The translations under genes and the position numbers were made by a program. This document shows, piece after piece, positions 4,541-13,187 of a stretch of 35,892 bases of DNA. Source of the stretch: a virus; IMG/VR virus record IMGVR_UViG_3300048694_000995, positions 1-35,892 of that record; one strand, written 5' to 3'. The notes below the pieces were generated by a model that was given only the letters and a program-made list of their open reading frames with translations, had not been told where the DNA came from and searched no databases. The stretch's first letter is position 1; each line of letters opens with the position of its first letter.

Positions 4541-5410
4541 ATGGAAAATTTTGTCTATGACTCTGGTATTCGAAGTGAAACGCCGCCTCCTCTGATATCA
4601 CGAAAGCAAGATTTGATCATCAAAGCAAAACAGCTGAATGATGATCATTACTGGGAATATATGCGAGAAGTATTTGCTGACGACTTTGAGAATCTTGATC
4701 GCTCTCGTTTTCGCGTATGGCAATCTGTCCTGTCAGTCCCGCTGATGGTTCGTTCGCGATTCCAGTATTACTTTGCAACTGCACTGTCTGCGGCTGTAAG
4801 AGATCCAATCTATGCACAGGCACTTGAGCAGCGAATGATTGGAATGACGCTGAACGATTTCGAGCTGCTATTCCGTGTTGTTGATGACTTCCCAACAACT
4901 GCTAATCGTATCCAGAACCTATCGCATCTCCTCCTTGGAGAGATATACGTAGAAAAACTCAGTCAAATGGACTCAATCGTTGAGCTTGGTGGTGGCGTCG
5001 GCGATATGGCAGACATTATTCATACGCTAGGGTTCAAAGGCCGCTATCAACTATATGATTTCCCAGAGCTTGGTGCAATTCAGAAATGGCACCATAGACA
5101 ACTAGGAATTGCAGACAAAATAGAGTACATCAGCGATTATACAAAGCTAGAGCCCGCAGATCTTGTTATTGCAACTTGGTCTTTAACTGAAATGCCAATC
5201 GACCTTCGTACAAAGATCGAAGAGCAACTGAAACACTCTAAACGATGGCTTGTAGCATACTCGAATAAGATCTTTGGTATGGACAATGCTAGCTACATGA
5301 AACAGTTTGCTGAGAAATTAACGACTGCTGGTAGCAACGTGACATTTATCGACGTTCCATTTATGCCCTGGGACGGTGGTACTCGTTATATGTTTGCAAA
5401 ACCTCAATGA
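4541..5410 (+). CDS. SAM-dependent methyltransferase-like protein
   Basis: The ATG at 4541, with GGAG six bases upstream, gives 289 residues. A helical N-terminal domain (about 1-140) is followed by a Rossmann-type methyltransferase core. Motif I is IVELGGGVGDMA (146-157). The acidic end of strand beta2 is YQLYDFPEL (169-177), where Asp would bind the SAM ribose. ADLVIATWSLTEMP (206-219) is the motif IV region. This layout (Glu-Leu-Gly-Gly-Gly-x-Gly-Asp plus a D-F-P-E loop) resembles putative sugar O-methyltransferases rather than DNA base methyltransferases, and no DPPY-type motif is present. It lies between gp33 and gp59, overlapping gp59 by 4 nt, so it is expressed with replication genes. 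The substrate is unknown. Confidence 0.75.
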   Translation: MENFVYDSGIRSETPPPLISRKQDLIIKAKQLNDDHYWEYMREVFADDFENLDRSRFRVWQSVLSVPLMVRSRFQYYFATALSAAVRDPIYAQALEQRMIGMTLNDFELLFRVVDDFPTTANRIQNLSHLLLGEIYVEKLSQMDSIVELGGGVGDMADIIHTLGFKGRYQLYDFPELGAIQKWHHRQLGIADKIEYISDYTKLEPADLVIATWSLTEMPIDLRTKIEEQLKHSKRWLVAYSNKIFGMDNASYMKQFAEKLTTAGSNVTFIDVPFMPWDGGTRYMFAKPQ

Positions 5411-5997
5411 CAGCATTTGAAGCTTATTGTTTATACATCGGCCTCAAGAATCACTTCACTCAAACAACATACGACTATTTCAAGTACAACGGAAAGAGTA
5501 CTGCATCAATCGAATCGTTCAACAAACGGATCGACAAGTACTTCTTTGTCAAACTCGCCAAGCACAAGGACCCGAAAGGGTTCTTGATTGCGAATTTGAT
5601 TGCCGATCAGTCATTCTGGGTAGGTCAGCTAACACACAATCAACAGACAAACGAGATCTATAAGCAATGGCTGAAACGAAAGCAGTCGTTGCAATATCAA
5701 TTCAAGGAAGACCTCAAAAAGATACCTCCTAACAAATTCCAACAGCACTTCTTGGTACAAAACAATCATCCGAAAGTGATCGTTCTTTTTCTACAGAACC
5801 AAATATCACTTGAATCTTTGTGCATTATGATTGATAGTATTCAATGTTACAGTTATCTCAACAAACAACTGAACGATGACGTCGTCTGGGATTATGTTGG
5901 TAAGCTGATACGAAAGTACACACCATTCATTGAGTATGACAAGAAACACTATCGTAAACTGATCAAGGAATATGTCAATTCAACGAATACTAAATAG
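5407..5997 (+). CDS. 59: DNA helicase loader gp59
   Basis: gp59 loads the replicative helicase gp41 onto gp32-coated forked DNA. This 196-residue protein is close to T4 gp59 in length (217). Clear matches are RIDKYFFVKLAKHKDPKGF (residues 41-59; T4 has RRDKYFFQKLSEKYKLKEL), LIANLIADQSFWVGQL (60-75; T4 ISNLVANQDAWIGDI), and FKEDLKKI then LESLCIMIDS, matching T4's FEEDIRNI and FETFILLDS. It starts by ATGA overlap with the methyltransferase gene. It lies directly upstream of gp32, its binding partner. Confidence 0.88.
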   Translation: MTAFEAYCLYIGLKNHFTQTTYDYFKYNGKSTASIESFNKRIDKYFFVKLAKHKDPKGFLIANLIADQSFWVGQLTHNQQTNEIYKQWLKRKQSLQYQFKEDLKKIPPNKFQQHFLVQNNHPKVIVLFLQNQISLESLCIMIDSIQCYSYLNKQLNDDVVWDYVGKLIRKYTPFIEYDKKHYRKLIKEYVNSTNTK

Positions 5998-6018
5998 TAT
6001 CATACACTATGATATAAT
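5988..6018 (+). promoter_or_regulatory. Extended -10 promoter with upstream dyad, for gp32
   Basis: TGATATAAT (6010-6018) is a perfect extended -10 element (TGnTATAAT), 33 bases before the gp32 ATG. No good -35 hexamer is visible, which extended -10 promoters can do without. Immediately upstream, overlapping the gp59 stop, is a dyad ATACTA-AA-TAGTAT (5986-5999). It also contains CTAAATA. The dyad may be an operator or part of a middle/late element. This would give gp32 its own strong transcript. Confidence 0.55.
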
Positions 6019-6050
6019 CAATACACTCTAATACAAGGAATACAACAGAT

Positions 6051-6974
6051 ATGTCAAATACATCTTTTAGTGCACTGAAGAAGAACCGTACATCTAATAT
6101 CTCACGTCTTGCTGCAGAGCTTGACAAGATGAACACAAAGAAGCCACAAGGCGATTCTGATGATGGTCGATTCTGGCAGCCAACAGCAGACAAAGCTGGC
6201 AACGGCAGTGCAATAATCAGATTCCTTCCTGCGCCCAAAGGTGAAGACCTCCCATATGCTCGTTATTGGTATCACGGATTTCAGGGTCCGACTGGTAGCT
6301 ATTACATCGAGAACTGTCTAACGACTATCGGTGGAAAGTGTCCGGCTTGTGATGACAACAATCGACTGTGGAACTCGGGAGACGAAAAAGACAAGAAAAC
6401 TGTCTCGCAGAGAAAGAGACGACTGACATTTGTTTCTAACATTCAGGTGATCAAGGATCCTGCTAATCCGGAAAACGATGGCAAGGTATTCTTGTTCAAG
6501 TATGGCAAGAAGATCTTTGACAAGATCAGCGATACAATCGTTCCGCCTGAGGATGAACTTGATCCTACTGAACCAGTTGATGTATTCGACTTCTGGGAAG
6601 GTGCACCGTTCAAGCTTCGTTTCCGTAAGGTAGAGGGATATCGTAATTACGAGAAGAGTGAATTTGGTGATCCATGCCCGATTGCCGATAGTGATGAAGA
6701 GATCGAAGCTATCTGGAATCAGCAGCATTCGCTTACTGAGTTCACCGATCCTTCGAAGTTCAAATCTCGTGATGTTCTTCTAGCAAACCTTGCTAAAGCT
6801 CTTGGTACTGGTGACGTGTCAGAACATGCTGATGATGTTCAGTTACCAGAGTCTCAGCCAGAGGTTCAGTCTAAGCCTGCGAAGAAAGCACCGGCGAAGA
6901 AGGCGCCTGCTGCTAGCAAGGAGGATGATGATCTCGAGTTTGATGACATCTTCAAGAAGCTTAATGAGGAATAA
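6051..6974 (+). CDS. 32: Single-stranded DNA-binding protein gp32
   Basis: gp32 coats single-stranded DNA in replication, recombination and repair. This 307-residue protein has the T4 layout. A basic N-terminal region (about 1-25) for cooperative binding is followed by the core starting at AGNGSAIIRFLPAP (T4: AGNGQAVIRFLPS). The zinc site is H75, C89, C97, C100 (YHGF, ENC, CPAC), equivalent to T4 H64, C77, C87, C90. IQVIKDPANPENDGKVFLF matches T4's LVVKDPAAPENEGKVFKY. The C-terminus has a Lys/Ala-rich linker (about 275-290) and an acidic tail (DDDLEFDDIF), the arm that contacts gp59 and polymerase in T4. It has its own extended -10 promoter and ends at a shared terminator. Confidence 0.96.
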   Translation: MSNTSFSALKKNRTSNISRLAAELDKMNTKKPQGDSDDGRFWQPTADKAGNGSAIIRFLPAPKGEDLPYARYWYHGFQGPTGSYYIENCLTTIGGKCPACDDNNRLWNSGDEKDKKTVSQRKRRLTFVSNIQVIKDPANPENDGKVFLFKYGKKIFDKISDTIVPPEDELDPTEPVDVFDFWEGAPFKLRFRKVEGYRNYEKSEFGDPCPIADSDEEIEAIWNQQHSLTEFTDPSKFKSRDVLLANLAKALGTGDVSEHADDVQLPESQPEVQSKPAKKAPAKKAPAASKEDDDLEFDDIFKKLNEE

Positions 6975-6977
6975 AAA

Positions 6978-6999
6978 AAGGGGCCCGGAAGGGCCCCTT
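6978..6999. terminator. Shared terminator between convergent genes
   Basis: AAGGGGCCC (6978-6986) and GGGCCCCTT (6991-6999) form a 9-bp GC-rich stem with a GGAA loop, between the stop of gp32 and the stop of the minus-strand protease. A run of seven As before it on the plus strand reads as a T-run on the minus strand, so it is a classical terminator for the minus operon. In the plus direction the downstream T content is poor (TTCGCTTATC), so gp32 termination may be weaker. Confidence 0.85.
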
Positions 7000-7005
7000 C
7001 GCTTA

Positions 7006-7800
7006 TCACGATACTGATCTGATTGTCCAGAAGTCATCAGACAAATTTGTATTGTGCAAGTACTGATATGGCATCCAACAATACCCTTTTAGTGGACCCC
7101 AAGTTGGACCCCAGCTGTTACGTACGAGATAGGCCTGCTTGCTGTCATCATATCCAAAGCACGACATACAATGTCCACCAAGAGATTCATCATGCGCCCC
7201 TGGCATCGGAACAATACCGGTATTCTCTGCGTCATAAAAGTTCTGATACAGCATTGATCCAAACACAAACGGATACCCAGCTGCCAGACATGCTTTCATC
7301 TGTGCGCCATTAGTCAGACGAAGATAACGGATTGCCTTCATCTTCTGTGCCTGATCATAACATGCTTGCGGCGGCTTATCCTTGAACTTGTCAATGTTAT
7401 ATGGCCACAAAGATTCATCGCAATACCCAGTTGAACCAACAGTCTTGATACCATCACGAATTTCTGCCCCGGCATCTTCATTGACAGTGTTCTCAATTAC
7501 ACGCTCATTGTAATAGATGAACAACCGTGACGTCTGCAGCTTCGGAAGCTTTTGTTTTGCTCTCTGATACTCTAGCAATGCTGTTATTCCATGAGCAGTA
7601 CATGATCCCAGCTCGCCTTGATCGTCGCAAACATCCATTGATTTCGACAAATCAACTTTTGAAGGAAGAGCAAGCGGAACTTCCATTCTCATTACTAGGG
7701 AGTAATTGTGGTCTCGCCAGTCTGGTTTATCAGGACGCCATCCAAATTTTCTGACAATTGGTTTATCAGAACTAGCCACTGATTTAGGTTTCTTTGCCAT
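7006..7800 (-). CDS. Papain-like cysteine peptidase (family C1)
   Basis: This 264-residue protein has the full papain catalytic set: Q61 (oxyanion hole) and C67 in DQGELGSCTAHG, H210 in GGHCMSCFGYD, and N228 in VRNSWGPTWG. All are correctly spaced for a C1 protease without a long propeptide. The N-terminus (MAKKPKS) is basic and shows no signal peptide, so it acts in the host cytoplasm or is packaged in the virion. DWRDHNY (27-33) and LPSKVDL before the Cys are the entry segment typical of C1 enzymes in bacteria and phages. It has a strong Shine-Dalgarno (AAAGGAG) and a TATAAT on the minus strand within the preceding 20 bases. It is the last gene of the minus operon, just behind the giant tail protein. 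Substrate unknown; processing of virion or tail proteins and host-protein cleavage are both possible. Confidence 0.9.
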   Translation of the reverse strand: MAKKPKSVASSDKPIVRKFGWRPDKPDWRDHNYSLVMRMEVPLALPSKVDLSKSMDVCDDQGELGSCTAHGITALLEYQRAKQKLPKLQTSRLFIYYNERVIENTVNEDAGAEIRDGIKTVGSTGYCDESLWPYNIDKFKDKPPQACYDQAQKMKAIRYLRLTNGAQMKACLAAGYPFVFGSMLYQNFYDAENTGIVPMPGAHDESLGGHCMSCFGYDDSKQAYLVRNSWGPTWGPLKGYCWMPYQYLHNTNLSDDFWTIRSVS

Positions 7801-7815
7801 TGTATCTCCTTTATA

Positions 7816-10800
7816 TTATACCCAACATCTACCAAATGAGCCTGTTCCATGTGACCCAGGGCCACCAGGAGAGTCTCCGTATGGATTGTGCTGGAATCCA
7901 TTTCTACCTGTAATTCCATTTGCACCTCCAGGAGATCTATTTGGATCCGGCTTGCCAAGCTGCGAACTTGATCGTCCAGCCTCCGTCACTCCTGATTGAG
8001 GTGTTGTTCCTTGTTGCTCACCACCACGAGACGGCAATCCAGTCTCCGCTGGTGCAGATTGCTGGCCACCACCCTGATAGTCCGCCGCCGGTCCCTGTGC
8101 TGAAACCGGACGTGGCAATCCAGAAGTCATTTCTGGTTGTGGTGGAGCAGCCGGCATAGTTGTTGGTGCAGTAGGTTGTACTTGTACTTCTCCTGGAGGA
8201 GCATTCTGTACTTCCGGCGGAGGAGTTGCAACTGCTTGATCCGGTGTTGGGCCAGCCGGCTGTTGTTGCGGTATACCAGTAAACGCAGGAGGGGTTATTG
8301 TAGGCTGTTGTTGCTCTGTTATTCCAGGCGATGATGGCAACGGACCAGGTGTTCCCACGGCTGGTTTATTAATTTGGTTAGTAACGAATTGATCGTATCG
8401 TGCACGTTCCTCTGGTGATAATTGTCCCCCTTCGATCCGGAATGGATGATTTGGACCTAGTCCACCTTCCATCGTGTAGTCAGATCCTTGAGATCCTACT
8501 CCAGGTACCCTTCTTTGGAAATGCATAGGGTCACCTCGGCCAGCAGCAGCAGAGATCCATGGACCACCCCAAATGAACTTTTCATCCGGATACATTTGCT
8601 TACCACGAATATTAACAGATCGATACATCTGTTCGTAGTAACGCCACCCAGCGCTGTTACGATCGTGTGGAATTGCATTGCCCTTATCATCATATATCTG
8701 AATATCCATCGCAATACCAGATGGGTGATTTGTTGTACCGGTTGCTCGAGCATCATGACCAGAAATAATACGAGCGTGAAATCCTTCCGGAAGATCTCGA
8801 GAGGCAGCTTTCATTACCTGAATCAACTTGGGATCCAGCCCACGAACATTACCGCGATCGTGGAACAATCGCTCAGATCCAACAGAGCTTTCGAATGACT
8901 GCTGTTGATTCCAGCGAGGAACATCAATTCCAGTATCAACTTGCGTACGAGGAGATTGCAATCGCGACACCTGCTCGGCCGCTTGGTTGCCGCTAATAGC
9001 ACTGGAAGGACGTGCCATAGCAGGGCCCTGACTACCGTATACCATTCCGGTACCACGACCACCAGAACTTTGATAGTCATGCGTAGAATGATCCGCCCAG
9101 TATGTTTGCATACCTGCCTGCTGATATGCAGCATTTACTTTGCTCTTGTCACCTGCACCAGCTTCATTGAATCCACCTATCGTATAGTTCTTGTATTCAG
9201 GGAACCGCTGCTGGATTGTCGCAATATCTTTCTCATTAAGATTCTTGAGAAGCAGCCGCGCAGTAACACCACTATCTTTCATCCAGTTAAGATGATCAAT
9301 TACTTCATTAACATTCTGCAGATTGTCGACTTCGTATGTCTTGCCACCAGCCTGCGAATGAGCTAGATGACGAGCACGAACATCATCTCTCCATTTTCCT
9401 TCTGCAGAACGATATTGATCGAATGTTTGCTCAGAACTTTTTGCTGCCTGTTCAATCCGTGATCTCTCATCCGGAGCCCAACGATCACCTGTTGGCCCGC
9501 CTCGTCCCTCATCATACTTGTGTTCAAATCCACTTACACTGATATTATCGCCATACTTTGCTTTCAGTGCACGATATTCTTGTTCGGTATAAGGTTTATT
9601 CTCATTAAAGAATAGACGAACACTATCAGATTGTTGTGGAGAGGTCGATTGTTGTGGATCACCTATTTTTACAGTTGATGGTTTCCAACGACGGTCTTTG
9701 TTCTCAAGAACATAACGCTCGCCATCTCCTGAAGCCAAAATTGGTGCACCACTAGATTGTACACCCGCTGACTCATTACCAGTTGCACCTCTAGCTTCAT
9801 TGGTACCTTGTTTATGTACAGTTTCAATCAGCTTGTCCCATCTAGACAAAACAGCTGATTGTTGAGCTAATGATTGAAATCTGTAGTTGTCTGTTTGCGG
9901 ATAATATCCATCACTATTATTAACCGCTCGAATAATATCTCCATTATAACGTGATGCAGCTCTGTTTAATGTTGCTTCTATCCATTTTTGTTGAGCTGCG
10001 GGTTGATTACCAACTTCTATTTGTGCGCGAGCGGCGAGTGCATTACGAATTGCAGGATCACTCAACTGTTGATCGAACTGACTGCGATCGATCATATGAC
10101 CTTCCGGTACTTGGAATCCTTCGGCCATTCTTCCACGCATATTAGCAGGTATAGCTGATGCAAACTGCGGGCCGCCAGAAGAAGGCTCAATTGGTGCACC
10201 AAATGCAGTTTCCGCTCCGCGGCCGCTTTCACTACCATATGGTCGACCAACTGCACCGCCAGAATATCCAGCTCCGCCCAATCCGTCTCCGAGAGGCATT
10301 GCTCCAGATGCAGCAATTGCTTCTGCAGATCCTAGACGACCCATATGGCCAGCAAGAAACTCAAATCCAGGAGGCAGTTTACCAAACTGCATGAACTGGC
10401 TCTTCTGCTCTTCAATTCGCTGACGATTGTATACATCTAATGGCGACTGCTGACCACTAGAAGCCCAATCCCACAAAGATGATGCAACACCAAATCCAGC
10501 AGTCATCGGACCCTTGGTAGTTGGTTGTGCAGCTTTTGGAATGTTCGTTGGATTAGGCGAAGGTAACGCACTCGCCGGAGGGGACTTTATCTGTTCTGCT
10601 GGTTTATTACCAGTAGCCCATCCCCACAACGATGACCAAGAGTTTAGAGGAGTCTTTTGTTCTTCCTGCTTTGGAGGTGGAGTAGGAGTTCCTGGGGGAA
10701 CCCCATTACGCATTTCTGTATACGCCTGATCTCTTCTTTCCTTATTAGCATGCTTAAGCTTTTCACTAATATCTTCCTGGCCTTTTTGCGTAAGGTTCGG

Positions 10801-11529
10801 ATGAGTAGGATTGAATGGATTAATGTCACTTAACGGATTGGAAGGAGTAATCCCAAGACTTTGCTGTCTCTGTACATTGTAGTCGCCAATTGTTTTCAAC
10901 CCAAGAGCAACACCAAGTGCAGCAATTACAGCCGGATTCAATAGCCATGTTAATGCTCCAGTTGGTACTGGAAGCATTGAAAGAGAACCTTGTGAACCAC
11001 CTTTTCCAGAAGCTGGCTCCGCCGCAACTGCAGTTACTTCTGGTTTCTTTTGTCGCGACTGTATATACAGATTATCAAGTTGAGCTGTTATTGTATTAAC
11101 AGACTTGTCTAGCCGATCTAGACGATTCTCAACTGTATTGAAAGCAGTCTGAACCTTAACATCGATCTGAGTAAGAGCTTGTTCTTGTTGCTGGAGATTG
11201 TTCTTCAAGATCTGTTGATTGCGATCAAATCGAATCAAATGACCTTGTACACCAACAAGAACCTGTTGTACTAATGTTGCAAGCTTATCGACACTATCAG
11301 CAGTCTTGATTCGATCAATTGGCTGTTGAAGAGTACGAATCTTTTCTGTCGATGCTGAATCAGCTATAATCTGATCTAGATCACTATTATACTGTTCTCC
11401 AAACGTAGTCAGCTGATAATTGATATCTCCACCAGAAATCGACGAGCGGAGATTGCCACCTGACATTCCACCAGTCATCGATCTCAATGCAGAAAAATCA
11501 ATCGCTTGTTTGAAGAAATCGTCGCTCAT
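7816..11529 (-). CDS. 1237-residue tail hub / tape-measure-like protein with M15 peptidase motifs
   Basis: Reading from the N-terminus: residues about 50-160 are a long coiled coil; about 190-215 is a hydrophobic Ala/Leu segment (LLNPAVIAALGVALG); about 225-480 is low-complexity Pro/Gly/Gln sequence. Around 490-560, LAARAQIEVGN with E505 and then an N-R-A segment resembles SleB-type cell-wall hydrolases (tentative). About 640-820 is an uncharacterised domain with EVDNLQNVNEVIDHLNWM, faintly like glycoside-hydrolase barrels. At 920-1010 is an M15-type D,D-peptidase motif set: NHPSGIAMDI with H935 and D942 (HxxxxxxD) and DPMHFQ with H1003. The last 200 residues are Pro/Gln-rich. Coiled coil, hydrophobic segment and peptidase in a gene after a gp26/gp51-like pair suggest a tape measure or hub protein that cuts peptidoglycan during DNA entry. 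This is inference; T4's tape measure gp29 is 590 residues and has no peptidase. Confidence 0.75.
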   Translation of the reverse strand: MSDDFFKQAIDFSALRSMTGGMSGGNLRSSISGGDINYQLTTFGEQYNSDLDQIIADSASTEKIRTLQQPIDRIKTADSVDKLATLVQQVLVGVQGHLIRFDRNQQILKNNLQQQEQALTQIDVKVQTAFNTVENRLDRLDKSVNTITAQLDNLYIQSRQKKPEVTAVAAEPASGKGGSQGSLSMLPVPTGALTWLLNPAVIAALGVALGLKTIGDYNVQRQQSLGITPSNPLSDINPFNPTHPNLTQKGQEDISEKLKHANKERRDQAYTEMRNGVPPGTPTPPPKQEEQKTPLNSWSSLWGWATGNKPAEQIKSPPASALPSPNPTNIPKAAQPTTKGPMTAGFGVASSLWDWASSGQQSPLDVYNRQRIEEQKSQFMQFGKLPPGFEFLAGHMGRLGSAEAIAASGAMPLGDGLGGAGYSGGAVGRPYGSESGRGAETAFGAPIEPSSGGPQFASAIPANMRGRMAEGFQVPEGHMIDRSQFDQQLSDPAIRNALAARAQIEVGNQPAAQQKWIEATLNRAASRYNGDIIRAVNNSDGYYPQTDNYRFQSLAQQSAVLSRWDKLIETVHKQGTNEARGATGNESAGVQSSGAPILASGDGERYVLENKDRRWKPSTVKIGDPQQSTSPQQSDSVRLFFNENKPYTEQEYRALKAKYGDNISVSGFEHKYDEGRGGPTGDRWAPDERSRIEQAAKSSEQTFDQYRSAEGKWRDDVRARHLAHSQAGGKTYEVDNLQNVNEVIDHLNWMKDSGVTARLLLKNLNEKDIATIQQRFPEYKNYTIGGFNEAGAGDKSKVNAAYQQAGMQTYWADHSTHDYQSSGGRGTGMVYGSQGPAMARPSSAISGNQAAEQVSRLQSPRTQVDTGIDVPRWNQQQSFESSVGSERLFHDRGNVRGLDPKLIQVMKAASRDLPEGFHARIISGHDARATGTTNHPSGIAMDIQIYDDKGNAIPHDRNSAGWRYYEQMYRSVNIRGKQMYPDEKFIWGGPWISAAAGRGDPMHFQRRVPGVGSQGSDYTMEGGLGPNHPFRIEGGQLSPEERARYDQFVTNQINKPAVGTPGPLPSSPGITEQQQPTITPPAFTGIPQQQPAGPTPDQAVATPPPEVQNAPPGEVQVQPTAPTTMPAAPPQPEMTSGLPRPVSAQGPAADYQGGGQQSAPAETGLPSRGGEQQGTTPQSGVTEAGRSSSQLGKPDPNRSPGGANGITGRNGFQHNPYGDSPGGPGSHGTGSFGRCWV

Positions 11530-11753
11530 CAGAACCCGTGTCTACGCCCGCTTGCTTTTCTTTCTATTGCTTCTCTCATCAAACGATCCTGTTCTGCCTG
11601 TACTCGCAACTGCTCGTGATAATCAGCAATCAGCTTCAAGTAGATGTCAATCTCAAAGACAATCAGGTTCTCGAGGTCAGCAATCGAGTACTTATGATGA
11701 TGTGCAAGACTGAACAATACCTTGTAATAATTGTCCAGTGAGTTGTGAGACAT
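11529..11753 (-). CDS. Small gp51-like baseplate hub assembly / chaperone-type protein
   Basis: This 74-residue helical protein starts MSHNSLDNYYKVLFSLAHHH and ends in a basic, charged helix (RLMREAIERKASGRRHGF). In the middle, YSIADLENLIVFEIDIYLKL resembles the core of the small second tail-assembly-chaperone proteins encoded just after gp26-type proteins and before the tape-measure gene. In T4-like phages of cyanobacteria the equivalent gene is usually labelled gp51. Its start overlaps the gp26 stop and its stop overlaps the start of the giant protein, so the three are translationally coupled. The gp51 label rests on position and size, not strong sequence similarity. Confidence 0.6.
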   Translation of the reverse strand: MSHNSLDNYYKVLFSLAHHHKYSIADLENLIVFEIDIYLKLIADYHEQLRVQAEQDRLMREAIERKASGRRHGF

Positions 11754-12478
11754 CAGAAGGTGAAAAAATCTTCTAACGTGCGAAGGCGAATAGTACGCTC
11801 CGTCCCTTTTGAGTTTGTGTACTTGATATCATATTCCAACGTTGGAATTGTCTTCAAGAACTGCTGAATCTGATCAAACTTACTAGACGGAATGTCATCG
11901 ATAAACTCAAGCAATTCCTGTTCGGTTGCCTGCGCGCAATTATATACACCATCATCGCCACCAAACACTTTGTCTAGAGAGCTGACGAGTAGATATTGAA
12001 ACAGATCTGTTGCACTCTTATTGAATACACCAGCGACAGTATACTTCGATACCGGAGGATACTGAAGTATAATAGTTATTTTGTCATCGATCGCGATCTT
12101 ATCTAGATCTTCCTCCTGTTCAGATAACTTAACGTTGTTCAAATCAATATCAAAGTCATATTGCTTGTCATCCTCGTTGTCTTTGTATGACAACTTGACC
12201 GTTCCGCCGACAGACGCAATTCGTATCTTGAGGAACATCCACTGAATTGCAAATAATGGGAATGACTCAATAGCAACCGGACTAGCAACAACACAATTAG
12301 AAACAATCTGAGTAATTGCTTGAATGAAGTCCGCTTGATCAGTCGACTGCTTTGCCATCAAAAGGATCTTTTCTTCCTTGACAAGCATAGGACGGTATGT
12401 TACATTAACAGACTTGTTGTTTGGTCCAACAATTACCGACAGAGGGTATGTTGGATGAGATATTTTTGGCAAATTCAT
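11753..12478 (-). CDS. 26: Baseplate hub protein gp26
   Basis: This 241-residue protein has the signature of the T4 gp26 baseplate-hub family near its N-terminus. SVNVTYRPMLVKEEKILLM (about residues 23-41) corresponds to the family's Y-R-P-x-x-V-K-E-E-K-x-L motif, followed by an acidic helix and IVSNCV (about 57-62). The rest is a helical chaperone-like body. T4 gp26 is 208 residues, so the length fits. A good Shine-Dalgarno (TGGAG) precedes the ATG, separated from the upstream gp54 gene by 19 bases. Family members act in assembly of the central hub and resemble tail-assembly chaperones. Confidence 0.82.
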   Translation of the reverse strand: MNLPKISHPTYPLSVIVGPNNKSVNVTYRPMLVKEEKILLMAKQSTDQADFIQAITQIVSNCVVASPVAIESFPLFAIQWMFLKIRIASVGGTVKLSYKDNEDDKQYDFDIDLNNVKLSEQEEDLDKIAIDDKITIILQYPPVSKYTVAGVFNKSATDLFQYLLVSSLDKVFGGDDGVYNCAQATEQELLEFIDDIPSSKFDQIQQFLKTIPTLEYDIKYTNSKGTERTIRLRTLEDFFTF

Positions 12479-12497
12479 AGTTAACTCCAGTTAAATG

Positions 12498-13187
12498 TTA
12501 AGACCCGAATCCCCATGCCAATCCTTCAAGATCTTCCATCGTATAACGATCGTTGAACTGTGTTGGTGCGAATGGATCTGGCGAGGGTATACCTTCTCCA
12601 GTTGCTTTCATGTTATCCTCAATCCAATCAATATATTCAAAGTTTACCTGTATACGGGCAACGGTATTTGTTTCATTCCAGCTAAGAGGCAAGTCAAATA
12701 TCTGTGCTGGAAATGCTTCTTTGATTAGATAGCGTTTGATTAGTATTCCATCGGAATGATAGACTTGAATGCTAAGATCGGTTGCATAATCCTTCTTATA
12801 AGCAACTTCATATTGTGCACCATTATACCCTGTTTGATTGAATGAGTTATACCAATTGTGAGTAATAATGTGCTGCTGCCACATATGAAAATACGTTAAG
12901 TTGTTCATTCGCCCGTCAACAACAAATGTGCATATCAACGGACTATACAACATTCCCATCGGCCGCTTTTCGTCCGGTCCGTACGTATAACGACGATACG
13001 TGTCTGTATACATATGGCCACCAGGAAGAAGAACGCTATCACACCAAAACTCAAGAGGACGTGCACCCCGAATTTCCGATTGCAACACCGGTGGCGGCGG
13101 AAAGACAACTGAGAATCGATTCGTTGGAAGAGGATGAGCCCCGGCCTGATTAATATGTGCACTAAATCGTTGAATGTCGAATCCCAT
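12498..13187 (-). CDS. 54: Baseplate tail-tube initiator gp54 (tail-tube fold)
   Basis: This 229-residue protein has the tail-tube (gp19-like) fold signature. NRFSVVFPPPP (residues 23-33) is the first strand. LEFWCDSVLLPG (45-56) follows, then RRYTYGPDEKRP with the conserved Gly-Pro turn. A strand CTFVVDGRM leads to the helix YFHMWQQHI, and the end contains ARIQVNFEYIDWI. In T4 the two baseplate proteins of this fold are gp48 and gp54, which cap the hub and start tube polymerisation. The longer plus-strand protein at 14315 fits gp48, so this one is best called gp54. T4 gp54 is 320 residues, so this version is shorter. It is coupled to the upstream gene by TAATG. Confidence 0.75.
   Translation of the reverse strand: MGFDIQRFSAHINQAGAHPLPTNRFSVVFPPPPVLQSEIRGARPLEFWCDSVLLPGGHMYTDTYRRYTYGPDEKRPMGMLYSPLICTFVVDGRMNNLTYFHMWQQHIITHNWYNSFNQTGYNGAQYEVAYKKDYATDLSIQVYHSDGILIKRYLIKEAFPAQIFDLPLSWNETNTVARIQVNFEYIDWIEDNMKATGEGIPSPDPFAPTQFNDRYTMEDLEGLAWGFGS

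Noticed and set aside
6318-6728. Minus-strand 136-codon open frame opposite gp32.
   Set aside because: It is antisense to a clearly identified gp32, with no ribosome-binding site or family resemblance.
8488-9366. Plus-strand open frames of 130-150 codons opposite the 1237-residue gene.
   Set aside because: They are antisense to a long gene with recognisable domains, lack ribosome-binding sites, and have unnatural Ser/Arg/His-rich compositions.
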